13,637 nt of DNA, taken from positions 1-13,637 of the forward strand of contig JAJRSP010000116.1 of the NCBI GenBank assembly GCA_024278775.1. Direction: 5' to 3'. Under the pieces are notes generated by a model. It had not been told where the DNA came from, made no database searches, and saw only the letters and a list, made by a program, of their open reading frames with translations. Positions 1 to 6,933 of the stretch are shown here, one piece after another; within the stretch, counting starts at the first letter, position 1, and each line of letters opens with the position of its first letter. A program made the position numbers and the translations under genes. The stretch comes from Planctomycetota bacterium. GTDB lineage: Bacteria; Planctomycetota; Phycisphaerae; UBA1845.

Positions 1-1
1 C

Positions 2-499
2 AGCATTTTCACGAATGACATCGCGGCTCATTATGTCGGGCATGACAAGCTGACCGACAAACAAAAATTGATTTTGGGACGCGGTTTCGTGATCTTGATC
101 GTCGCCTTGACCTACTTCATCGCCGTCAAATGGCGGAGCAAGAGCGTGTTTCAGATGGCGATCTGGTGTTTCAGCGGGTTTGCGAGTTTGTTTCCGCTCG
201 TGTTCGCGTCGGTCTACTGGCGGCGCGCCTCGAAGGCCGGGGCATACGCATGCGTGTTGACGGCGGCGGCCAGTTGGATCTACCTGTTCCGGGAATCCGG
301 CTACGGGGCCAACCGAGAGTATTTGTTTCTGGATATGATGCCGGTGGCCACGATGGTGATTCTGTCATCTCTGGCGTTGGTGATTGTGTCGCTGATGAGT
401 GCGCCGCCGTCGCGTGAGACGTTGGATAAGTTTTTTACGCCGAGTAGCGGGACGAAACCCGTGGGAGCTTTGTCTCATAGTGGGAGCCCTGTCGTATGA
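2..499 (+). CDS. Sodium:solute symporter (SSS family), C-terminal part, cut by window start
   Basis: The frame is open from the left edge, so only the last 165 residues are seen. It begins SIFTNDIAAHYVGHDKLTD, which resembles the cytoplasmic loop of SSS (SLC5-type) sodium-coupled transporters, where an SIFTNDI-like stretch followed by a GR-containing helix start is typical. About four hydrophobic segments follow: near residues 22-41, a long stretch with FSGFASLFPLVFASVYW, AGAYACVLTAAASWIYLF, and a final helix ending VIVSLM. A short hydrophilic tail ends the protein. The substrate cannot be told; family members carry sugars, amino acids, solutes or anions into the cell with sodium. The stop overlaps the start of the thioesterase gene in an ATGA arrangement, which indicates one transcript and probably translational coupling. 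Family assignment is fairly sure; substrate unknown. Confidence 0.85.
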   Translation, partial: SIFTNDIAAHYVGHDKLTDKQKLILGRGFVILIVALTYFIAVKWRSKSVFQMAIWCFSGFASLFPLVFASVYWRRASKAGAYACVLTAAASWIYLFRESGYGANREYLFLDMMPVATMVILSSLALVIVSLMSAPPSRETLDKFFTPSSGTKPVGALSHSGSPVV

Positions 500-915
500 G
501 CGTTGAGTTCACTTCCACACGCCGGGTGCAGTTTGCCGAGACGGACCTGGCCGGTGTCCTCCATTTTTCCAACTACTACCGCTACATGGAGGAGTTGGAG
601 CACGAGTTCTGGCGATCCCTCGGTGAATCCGTCATTATGGAAAAAGGCGAAGGGGCTGTCAGTTGGCCGCGCGTGGCGACGAGCTGTGAGTATGGCGAGC
701 CGGCGCGCTTTGAAGAGGTGTTGGAGCTTGCCCTGACCGTGGCCTCTGTCGGTGCGCGCTCGGTGACGTATGAAGTGGCGTTTCGCCGTGATGGAAAACG
801 CATTGCGTTTGGCAAGATGACGGTCGTCTGTTGTGTCATGCATCGGGGTCGGTTTGAGCCGGCCCCGATCCCGGACGGCGTTCGGAAAAAACTGGCGGGG
901 TCGGCCTGTTCGTGA
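496..915 (+). CDS. Acyl-CoA thioesterase, YbgC/FadM-like hotdog fold (4HBT family)
   Basis: This 139-residue protein has the usual length of a single hotdog domain. The N-terminal motif FAETDLAGVLHFSNYYRYME matches the 4-hydroxybenzoyl-CoA thioesterase family signature; Asp17 is the expected catalytic residue, followed by the Gly-Val turn and the Tyr/Glu-rich helix. Members hydrolyse acyl-CoA or aryl-CoA thioesters in the cytoplasm. Specificity cannot be read here, and the tol-pal neighbours that mark true ybgC are absent. The ATG overlaps the TGA of the upstream symporter by 4 nt, and no strong Shine-Dalgarno sequence precedes it, so translation is probably coupled. Two cysteines lie close together near residues 114-115 (VVCCVMHRG), which is unremarkable. 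Fold and activity class are well supported; the substrate is not. Confidence 0.88.
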   Translation: MSVEFTSTRRVQFAETDLAGVLHFSNYYRYMEELEHEFWRSLGESVIMEKGEGAVSWPRVATSCEYGEPARFEEVLELALTVASVGARSVTYEVAFRRDGKRIAFGKMTVVCCVMHRGRFEPAPIPDGVRKKLAGSACS

Positions 916-960
916 TCTTGGACATTCGGTGATCCGGCTGGCTGTGCGAAGGAGTGTTCG

Positions 961-1416
961 ATGAAAGTTTGGATGGTTTATGTGGCGTTGACGGTGTTGT
1001 GTTGGGGGGCGTATGTTCCCACGCTGCACACCGGGCAGATGGCGTTGGGGAAGAACAGCCCCCTGCGGGCGTTTCTTTTTGTAGGCGTGGCCTATTTCGT
1101 GATGGCGGGTGTGGTGGTGGCTTATCTGGCGATGACCAAGGCCGAGCCGATGACCTTCACCACTAAGGGCATCACGCTCTCGACAGTCGCCGGGATTCTC
1201 GGTGCGATCGGCGCGCTGGGTATTGTGTTTGCGATGAAGGGTGGCGGAAGTCCGATCATTGTTGCGCCGCTCGTGTTTGCCGGCGCGCCGATCGTCAACA
1301 CGATCGTGTCGATGTTCTATCACAAGCCGACCAGGGCACCGCACATGCTTTTTTACGTCGGCATCGTGCTGGCCGCCGTGGGTGCGGCCACGGCGCTGAA
1401 ATACAAACCGACGTAG
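961..1416 (+). CDS. Small multi-pass inner-membrane protein, possibly EamA/DMT-like
   Basis: The protein has 151 residues and about five hydrophobic segments, near 3-20, 37-58, 71-92, 97-120 and 129-148, with Gly/Ala-rich packing (GILGAIGALGIVF, GIVLAAVGAATALKY). This looks like half of a drug/metabolite (EamA-type) transporter. Half-size members act as dimers, but no decisive motif is visible and five helices is not the canonical four, so the transport role is only a guess. Start choice is good: AAGGAG at 949-954 sits 6 nt before the ATG. It lies 45 nt after the thioesterase on the same strand and could share its transcript. It would sit in the cytoplasmic membrane. Confidence 0.7.
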   Translation: MKVWMVYVALTVLCWGAYVPTLHTGQMALGKNSPLRAFLFVGVAYFVMAGVVVAYLAMTKAEPMTFTTKGITLSTVAGILGAIGALGIVFAMKGGGSPIIVAPLVFAGAPIVNTIVSMFYHKPTRAPHMLFYVGIVLAAVGAATALKYKPT

Positions 1417-1445
1417 CTCACGCGGGCGATGGCGAGCGGGTTCGT

Positions 1446-2777
1446 ATGAACGATCCGATGAATCAACATCTTGACACTAAGCTCGGTCCTAGTGCCGTTT
1501 CCACTGAGGCCGTTGGACTTCATGCTCCCCTCCTTGGCAAGGAGGGGCTGGGGGTTCTTTCTCACTCGAAGAACCCCCCTCTATCCCCCCTTAGTAAGGG
1601 GGGAAGAAAGAGAGCCAGCCTGATTGGAAATGGTACTGGCTTCGTGCGGCGCGGTCGAGCCCCGCGTGCATTACTGGCGATCGTCCTGTGTGCCTTCGCC
1701 GGTCCTGCGGTGGGGGCGGATGGGCTGGCCGCGACGGCGAGAGATTGGCCGATGTTTCGCGGTGGTTCGACGCTGACCGGTGTCGCCAAGAGCCGCTTGC
1801 CCAAGAAAATCGCCGTTCGTTGGACGTTAGAGTGCGGTGAGGCGATCACGTCGTCGGCAGCGATCGTCGACGGCGTGGTATACGTGGGATCGGAGGACGG
1901 CGTGTTGTTCGCCGTGGATCTGGCGTCGGGCAAGCCGCTGTGGAAATACCAAACGGAGGACGCGATTCACTCCTCCCCCACGGTGTATCGCGGCACCGTG
2001 TTTTTCGGCGATGCGGCCGGGATCATGCACGCCGTAGACACCAAGACCGGATCGGGCCGGTGGAAGTTCACGACGAACGGTGAAATTATTTCGTCGGTCA
2101 ACCCGATGGGCGACCGCATCTTCTTCGGTTCCTATGACGGCAGTTTGTACTGTCTCGCCGCGTCAGACGGCAAGTTGATATGGAAGCATGAAACGGAAGG
2201 GCGCGTTCACGGCACGCCGGGGATCATCGACGGGCGTGTGATCGCGGCCGGGTGTGATGAACATCTGCACGTGGTGGACACGGCGAGCGGGAAGGCGATC
2301 CCGTCGGTGTCGCTCGGCTCTGTCGTGGGGGTGGCGGCTGCGGTAGACGGCCCCATGGTGTATCTCGGCACGTACGGCAGTCGAGTCGTCGCGAACGACT
2401 GGCGTGCGAACAAGCGGGTGTGGGAGTTCCAAGACCTGGACCGAGAGTTTCCGTACATGTCATCGGCCGCGATCTCGGAAAAAGTCATCGTGCTTGGCAG
2501 CCGCGATAAGACGCTGCGCGCGCTCGATCGAGCAACGGGCAAGCTGCGATGGTCGCTACGCACACGCGGACGGATTGATTCGTCGCCCGTGATCGTGGGC
2601 GATCGTGTGTTTGTGGGATCGTCGGACGGGAACCTGTACGAGGTCGACCTGGCGAACGGTAGCGAGCGCTGGCGATATGAGGCTGGCGCGCCGATTTCCG
2701 CCTCACCGGCCGTGGCCGATGGGTGTTTGGTGGTTGGCACGGAAGACGGGCTGCTGTATTGTTTCTCGGGGAAATAG
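1446..2777 (+). CDS. Exported PQQ-like (BamB-type) eight-repeat beta-propeller protein
   Basis: From about residue 97 (DWPMFRGG) to the end there are eight propeller-blade repeats of the PQQ/quinoprotein type, each roughly W-x-SSP-x-DG-x-VYVGS-x-DG-x-L-x-A-x-D-x-x-TG-x-x-W. Clear copies are SSAAIVDGVVYVGSEDG, SSPTVYRGTVFFGDAAG and SSPVIVGDRVFVGSSDG. No attached enzyme domain is present, so it is more likely a scaffold or binding protein, as in BamB, than a dehydrogenase. A signal peptide lies near residues 70-91 (ALLAIVLCAFAGPAVGA), too far in for the ATG at 1446. The first 60 or so codons read through the palindromic repeat at 1527-1603. The biological start may therefore be the in-frame GTG at 1644 (residue 67). 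Neither start has a clear Shine-Dalgarno sequence, so the longest frame is given. Likely periplasmic. Confidence 0.82.
   Translation: MNDPMNQHLDTKLGPSAVSTEAVGLHAPLLGKEGLGVLSHSKNPPLSPLSKGGRKRASLIGNGTGFVRRGRAPRALLAIVLCAFAGPAVGADGLAATARDWPMFRGGSTLTGVAKSRLPKKIAVRWTLECGEAITSSAAIVDGVVYVGSEDGVLFAVDLASGKPLWKYQTEDAIHSSPTVYRGTVFFGDAAGIMHAVDTKTGSGRWKFTTNGEIISSVNPMGDRIFFGSYDGSLYCLAASDGKLIWKHETEGRVHGTPGIIDGRVIAAGCDEHLHVVDTASGKAIPSVSLGSVVGVAAAVDGPMVYLGTYGSRVVANDWRANKRVWEFQDLDREFPYMSSAAISEKVIVLGSRDKTLRALDRATGKLRWSLRTRGRIDSSPVIVGDRVFVGSSDGNLYEVDLANGSERWRYEAGAPISASPAVADGCLVVGTEDGLLYCFSGK
1527..1603. repeat. Palindromic repeat element made of three perfect hairpins
   Basis: Three back-to-back hairpins are visible. 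The first is CCCCTCCTT (1527-1535), loop GGC, AAGGAGGGG (1539-1547). The second is GGGGGTTCTT (1550-1559), 9-nt loop, AAGAACCCCC (1569-1578). The third is CCCCCCTT (1585-1592), loop AGT, AAGGGGGG (1596-1603). The whole element is also one long imperfect palindrome centred on the second loop. In the plus frame it encodes the peptide NPPLSPLSKGG, a string I recall from dispersed palindromic repeats scattered through many bacterial genomes. It lies between the membrane protein gene and the mature part of the propeller gene, so it is either a 5' leader element or an in-frame insertion. Only one copy is seen in this window. A role in RNA stability or attenuation is possible but unproven. Confidence 0.85.
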
Positions 2778-2838
2778 CCTTTCGCGGCGTGATGGCTGCG
2801 TGGGTGGTTCGGGCAAAAACGGAACAGGATAAGATCAC

Positions 2839-4077
2839 ATGAAGATATCCATCGGAGTGATGGTGTCGGCTCTGGCTGGCATGGTTGGCTGCGCCGCGGC
2901 ACCGGTTCAGGCGCAGTGGCCCCAGTGGGGCGGACCGGACGGCAACTTTGTGGTCCCCTCGGGGAGGCTGGCCGACAAGTGGTCGGAAGCCGGCCCGCCA
3001 ATGCTTTGGAAACGTGAACTGGGTGACGGCTACTCCGCGATTGCGGTCGATGCGGGCACGCTCCTTACGACCTATCGAACAGGAGGGGACGAGGTGGTTA
3101 TCGCGATCGACGCGGCCACCGGTAAGACAAAATGGGAGTATGCGTACAGCGCCCCGGTAGGCACGCATTATGAAGATCGGTTCGGGTTGGGGCCTCATGC
3201 GACGCCGCTCGTCGCCGGTGAGTACGTCTATACTCTCGGCTTCACCGCCAAACTCCACTGCCTCGACAAGCGTACCGGCCAGGTGGTTTGGTCGAAAGAT
3301 ACCGAGACGGAATGGGGTGTGACCGCACCGCGTTTCGGATCTTCTGCGAGCCCGATCCTATATCAAGACAGGCTGCTGGTGGTGCTCGGCGGCAAGGATA
3401 ACGGCATCGCCGCGCTCTCTCCGAAGACGGGTGATGTGATTTGGAAACGTCACTCGTTCGAAAACACCTACTCATCACCGGTAATCGTTCACGTCGGAGG
3501 GCAGGATCAGATTGCCTTGTTGGTATCAGACAAGATCGTCGGGCTTGATCCCGAAAACGGCGACCTGTTGTGGGCGCATGAGCACGTCAACCAATGGAAA
3601 ACCAACATCTCGACGCCCGTGTTTGCCCATGACGGCACGCTCTACGTGTCATCCAGCGGCGACGCGGGATCGCGCATGCTCAAGCTCGGACGCAAGGAGG
3701 GCAAGACCACCGTCGAGGAGCTTTGGATATCTCGGAAAATGCAGGTCGGACAAGGAAACGCGATCCGGGTGGCCGATCGAATCTTCGGCTCCGCCGGAGG
3801 CAACACGTCTTTCATTGGTGCTTCAGATGCCAGGACGGGAAAAGTGGCGTGGCGACAGCGCGGTTTCTCCAAGGCAACGATGATTTATGCCGACGGCAAG
3901 CTGATTATCCTCGACGAGGACGGCGTGTTGGCCATCGCCCGACCGCAGCCCGACCGGCTGGAGGTATTGTCGAAGTTCCAACTTTTTCACGATCGTTCCT
4001 GGTCGGTTCCGACACTCATCGGCAAGAAGTTGTATGTCCGGAACCAAAAGAGGATTGTGGCACTAGACTTAGGCTGA
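2839..4077 (+). CDS. Secreted PQQ-like beta-propeller protein, tandem paralogue 1
   Basis: The protein has 412 residues with an N-terminal signal peptide (hydrophobic to about residue 23) and a probable cleavage VQA|QW after residue 25. Cys18 in the sequence GMVGC is a poor lipobox, so lipoprotein export is the less likely reading. The mature part starts QWPQWGGPDG and then shows repeated blades with the PQQ-like signature, for example AIDAATGKTKWEYAY, CLDKRTGQVVWSKD, LSPKTGDVIWKRH and GLDPENGDLLWAHE. It should fold as a propeller in the periplasm or at the outer face. Similar proteins are numerous in Planctomycetota, with no settled function. No dehydrogenase catalytic motif is visible, so PQQ binding is not claimed. 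An AGGA at 2826-2829 lies 9 nt before the ATG. It is clearly paralogous to the next two genes across its whole length, including the closing YVRNQKRIVALDLG. Confidence 0.85.
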   Translation: MKISIGVMVSALAGMVGCAAAPVQAQWPQWGGPDGNFVVPSGRLADKWSEAGPPMLWKRELGDGYSAIAVDAGTLLTTYRTGGDEVVIAIDAATGKTKWEYAYSAPVGTHYEDRFGLGPHATPLVAGEYVYTLGFTAKLHCLDKRTGQVVWSKDTETEWGVTAPRFGSSASPILYQDRLLVVLGGKDNGIAALSPKTGDVIWKRHSFENTYSSPVIVHVGGQDQIALLVSDKIVGLDPENGDLLWAHEHVNQWKTNISTPVFAHDGTLYVSSSGDAGSRMLKLGRKEGKTTVEELWISRKMQVGQGNAIRVADRIFGSAGGNTSFIGASDARTGKVAWRQRGFSKATMIYADGKLIILDEDGVLAIARPQPDRLEVLSKFQLFHDRSWSVPTLIGKKLYVRNQKRIVALDLG

Positions 4078-4117
4078 TCTCGTGCTTGGTGTTCGTCTGT
4101 GGATACGTGCCCTGGCA

Positions 4118-4141
4118 AACGTCGATCCGGAACGTCGATCC
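4118..4141. repeat. Short direct repeat, two copies of an 11-mer
   Basis: AACGTCGATCC occurs at 4118-4128 and again at 4131-4141, a 13-nt period, in the 105-nt gap between propeller paralogues 1 and 2. It is the only regular pattern seen in that gap. It could be a binding site for a dimeric regulator or a chance duplication; nothing in the window decides this. Confidence 0.5.
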
Positions 4142-4182
4142 AGAGCAGCGGGCCGGAATACCTAATCGGTAGGAGCAGGATG

Positions 4183-5415
4183 ATGATGAAAACTCGGGTA
4201 GTGGCCATGCTGTTGGTGTTGTCCTCGTGGAGTCATGTGGCTTCGGCGCAGTGGACGCAGTGGGGCGGTCCCCATCAAGATTTCAAAGCGGACGCACGCG
4301 GTCTTGCGGACAAGTGGGGCGAGGATGGCCCCGACCGTCTGTGGGATCGCGATCTCGGTGAGGGTTACTCATCGATTCTTGTGGACGACGGCCGGTTGTA
4401 CACGATGTACCGACCGGACGAGCAGGAATCAGTCGTGTGTCTCGACGCCAAGAGTGGCAAGACGGTCTGGGAACACAAGTACGATTCAAACCCGGCCGAG
4501 GGACACGTCGACCAGTTTGGTCGGGGACCGCGATCGACGCCGCTGATTGTGGGGGATCGGATCTATACGATCGGCGTCTCCGGTGCGATGCACTGCCTCA
4601 ACAAGAAAGACGGCAAGGTGTATTGGAAGCATGAGCTGTGGAAGGAACTGGGCGGCAACGTCCTCCCGCACGGCTATGCCTCCAGTCCGATCGCCTACAA
4701 GGATACCGTGATTGCGTTGGTCGGCGGGGAGGGGGCCAGCGTCGTCGCGTTCGATCAGATGACCGGGAAGGTCGTCTGGAAAAAGAATGATTTTAAGAAC
4801 AGCTATGCCACGCCCATGGTGATCCCACTGGACGGGAAGGATCATCTGGTGACCTTCATGGCCGAGGAGATTATCGGGTTGGACCCGAGTACCGGTGATC
4901 TGAAGTGGAAGTATGACATCAGCAACCAGTGGAAGCAGAACATCTGTCCTCCGATCTGGGATGCCGATTCCAACACGTTGTTCTTCTCCGTATCCGGGCC
5001 GGGCTCGCGGGGGCTGCGGCTGACGCGGAAGGGTGATTCGGTGGATACCGAAGAACTCTGGACGCAGCGAAAGATTCAGTTCTACCACGTCACCTCGGTC
5101 AAACTGGGCGATTACGTGTACGGTTCCACCGGCGGTGGTGCGCCGCACTTCTTCTCTTCGATCAACATGAAAACCGGTAAAATCGCATGGCGAAAGCGCG
5201 GATTCTCTATGGCGACGTGTGTGCATGCGGATGGAAAGCTCATCATTTTGGATGAGGAAGGTCTGCTGGCGTTGGTGTCGGCCACACCGGAGAAGTTCAC
5301 CGTGCTCTCCAAGTATAAGCTGTTTGATGACGTCGCGTGGACCGTGCCCACGATCGTGGGAAAGACGATGTACGTGCGAGACAAGCACAAGATCATGGCG
5401 TTGGACCTCGGTTAA
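4183..5415 (+). CDS. Secreted PQQ-like beta-propeller protein, tandem paralogue 2
   Basis: This is a 410-residue protein from the chosen ATG, the second of three consecutive ATG codons at 4180, 4183 and 4186. AGGAG at 4171-4175 is 7 nt upstream of 4183. A longer frame to 4099 would put 28 hydrophilic residues before the signal peptide and is rejected. The signal peptide is MMKTRVVAMLLVLSSW with cleavage ASA|QW after residue 22, and the mature start QWTQWGGP matches its neighbours. Blades read CLDAKSGKTVWEHKY, CLNKKDGKVYWKHEL, AFDQMTGKVVWKKND and GLDPSTGDLKWKYD. The C-terminus YVRDKHKIMALDLG is nearly that of paralogue 1. It is expected to be a periplasmic propeller of unknown partner. The tight gap and same strand suggest co-expression with paralogue 1. 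Confidence 0.86.
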   Translation: MMKTRVVAMLLVLSSWSHVASAQWTQWGGPHQDFKADARGLADKWGEDGPDRLWDRDLGEGYSSILVDDGRLYTMYRPDEQESVVCLDAKSGKTVWEHKYDSNPAEGHVDQFGRGPRSTPLIVGDRIYTIGVSGAMHCLNKKDGKVYWKHELWKELGGNVLPHGYASSPIAYKDTVIALVGGEGASVVAFDQMTGKVVWKKNDFKNSYATPMVIPLDGKDHLVTFMAEEIIGLDPSTGDLKWKYDISNQWKQNICPPIWDADSNTLFFSVSGPGSRGLRLTRKGDSVDTEELWTQRKIQFYHVTSVKLGDYVYGSTGGGAPHFFSSINMKTGKIAWRKRGFSMATCVHADGKLIILDEEGLLALVSATPEKFTVLSKYKLFDDVAWTVPTIVGKTMYVRDKHKIMALDLG

Positions 5416-5485
5416 GACAAACGTATTTGTGAAAGGCGGCAAGATGACCGGCGCTGCGATACGTCTGATTTGATGGGTGGCATGC

Positions 5486-5514
5486 ACGGGCAGCAAATAG
5501 GGGTGGCCCGTTTT
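5486..5514 (+). terminator. Possible intrinsic terminator between propeller paralogues 2 and 3
   Basis: ACGGGC at 5486-5491 pairs with GCCCGT at 5506-5511 around a 14-nt loop, and a run of four T follows at 5511-5514. The stem is only 6 bp and the T tract is short, so termination would be weak. It lies in the 191-nt gap, which suggests paralogue 3 may have partly separate expression. The rest of the gap shows no other feature I can support. Confidence 0.3.
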
Positions 5515-5606
5515 CCTCAGAGGTGGGGGGCTCGAACTGGCTCCCGGAATCGCCTCTCCCACGGCGTTAGCCACGGGCACCCAACCGCGAGATGGAAAGG
5601 TTGAAT

Positions 5607-6869
5607 ATGGCGATGGATCATACCGCGCGGCGGTTCGGTGCGATCGGCGTTCCTGTGCTTTCGGTCCTCAGTGTGATGTCGATTTCCGTTCCGTCGCACG
5701 CGCAGTGGCCCCAGTTCGGCGGTCCCGATCGCAACTTTCACGCGCCCACGACCGGTCTCTCGACGGATTGGCCAAAGACGGGTCCGCCGAAACTCTGGAT
5801 GCGGGATCTCGGCGACGGTTATTCCGGAGTGGTCGTCGCAGACGGCACCCTCTACACGATGTACCGCAAGGGTGGCGAGGAAATCGTTATCGCGATGGAT
5901 GCTGCATCCGGAGGGACGAGATGGGAGTACGCCTATCCGGCGGCGCTGTCAAAGAAGATGTCCAAAAACTATGGGCTTGGTCCTCGTTCGACTCCGGCCA
6001 TCGTGGGCGATCGTCTCTTTACCGTGGGCATCACGGGTCTGATGCATTGCCTCCAGCGGGGTTCGGGTAAGGTCGTCTGGTCGCATGATCTGCAGAAGGA
6101 ATATCACGCCACCGAGCTTTACTGGGGCTATTCGTCCAGTCCGTTGGCGTATGAGGAGCTGGTGATCGTTCCGGTCGGCGGTACAGGGGCCAGCCTCATG
6201 GCGTTCCATCAATCGGACGGCGCGGTCGTCTGGAAGGCCGGGAGCGAGCCGAATGCCTATTCATCCCCGACACTGCTCGATATTGGCGGCACCACGCAGG
6301 TGGTGTCCGTTCATGCCCGGGGTCTTTCCGGGTTGAACCCGGCCGACGGCAAGGAACTGTGGCGGTTCAAGCACAAGACGGACTACGATATCAACGCGGC
6401 GCTTCCGGTAGTGTACGATAGCAACGTGCTCTTTTATTCGTCGGCCTACGGTTCGGGTAGTCACGCGATCAAGATAGATACGTCGGGAACGCAGGTCGAA
6501 GCCAGGCAGTTGTGGCGGCAGCGCAAGATGAACCTTCACTTCGGCAGTGCCGTCGAACATGGCGGGTATGTGTATGGCTCAAGCGGCGACAACGGTCCCG
6601 TCTTCTTTACCGGTATCCATATGAAAGACGGTTCGATTGCCTTCAAAGATCGAAACATCGCCAAATCTCAGCTACTGCTGGCAGACGGTAAGCTCATCAT
6701 GCTGGACGAGGAGGGTTTTCTGGCTATCGCGACACCCTCTCCCGAGGGGGTGACGGTTCATGCCAAGGTCAAGGTTCTGGATCGTGTGGCCTGGACATCC
6801 CCGACGCTTGTGAACAAGACGCTGTACCTTCGCGATAAGAAGGTCATCATGGCGCTGGCGTTGCCGTAA
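5607..6869 (+). CDS. Secreted PQQ-like beta-propeller protein, tandem paralogue 3
   Basis: The ATG at 5607 is chosen because GGAAAGG at 5594-5600 lies 6 nt upstream; the earlier in-frame ATG at 5592 has no ribosome site. This gives 420 residues. The signal peptide has an Arg-Arg n-region (HTARRFGA), a hydrophobic core to about residue 28, and cleavage SHA|QW after residue 32. The RR pair lacks the rest of a Tat motif, so Sec export is assumed. The mature protein begins QWPQFGGPDRNF and carries the same blade pattern (AMDAASGGTRWEYAY, CLQRGSGKVVWSHD, LNPADGKELWRFKH). It ends YLRDKKVIMALALP. It is the most diverged of the three paralogues. Its role is unknown. The gene converges on the M1 peptidase gene 64 nt away. 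Confidence 0.86.
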   Translation: MAMDHTARRFGAIGVPVLSVLSVMSISVPSHAQWPQFGGPDRNFHAPTTGLSTDWPKTGPPKLWMRDLGDGYSGVVVADGTLYTMYRKGGEEIVIAMDAASGGTRWEYAYPAALSKKMSKNYGLGPRSTPAIVGDRLFTVGITGLMHCLQRGSGKVVWSHDLQKEYHATELYWGYSSSPLAYEELVIVPVGGTGASLMAFHQSDGAVVWKAGSEPNAYSSPTLLDIGGTTQVVSVHARGLSGLNPADGKELWRFKHKTDYDINAALPVVYDSNVLFYSSAYGSGSHAIKIDTSGTQVEARQLWRQRKMNLHFGSAVEHGGYVYGSSGDNGPVFFTGIHMKDGSIAFKDRNIAKSQLLLADGKLIMLDEEGFLAIATPSPEGVTVHAKVKVLDRVAWTSPTLVNKTLYLRDKKVIMALALP

Positions 6870-6933
6870 AGGTTTCGTCGTTCTCTCCACACGAGCCACC
6901 CATTACATGAGTGTGTGGTAGTGCCGGTACCCC

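Noticed and set aside
475..1344. Long minus-strand open frame of 289 codons
   Set aside because: It is antisense to the thioesterase and membrane-protein genes, is rich in Arg and His as expected of a shadow frame, and shows no family motif.
4099..4182. Longer start for propeller paralogue 2
   Set aside because: It would place 28 hydrophilic residues before the signal peptide and has no ribosome site, whereas AGGAG precedes the ATG cluster at 4180-4188.
4486..5580. Minus-strand open frame of 364 codons
   Set aside because: It lies opposite propeller paralogue 2, which has a signal peptide and clear blade repeats. The antisense product has no recognisable motif or signal.
5520..5590. tRNA-like T-arm on the minus strand (AGTTCGAGCC)
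   Set aside because: No matching acceptor, D-arm or anticodon stem can be built around it; it is a chance T-loop-like string.
6887..6918. CCACAC/GTGTGG inverted repeat between the convergent propeller and peptidase genes as a bidirectional terminator
   Set aside because: The loop is 20 nt, the stem 6 bp, and no T or A tract flanks it on either strand.
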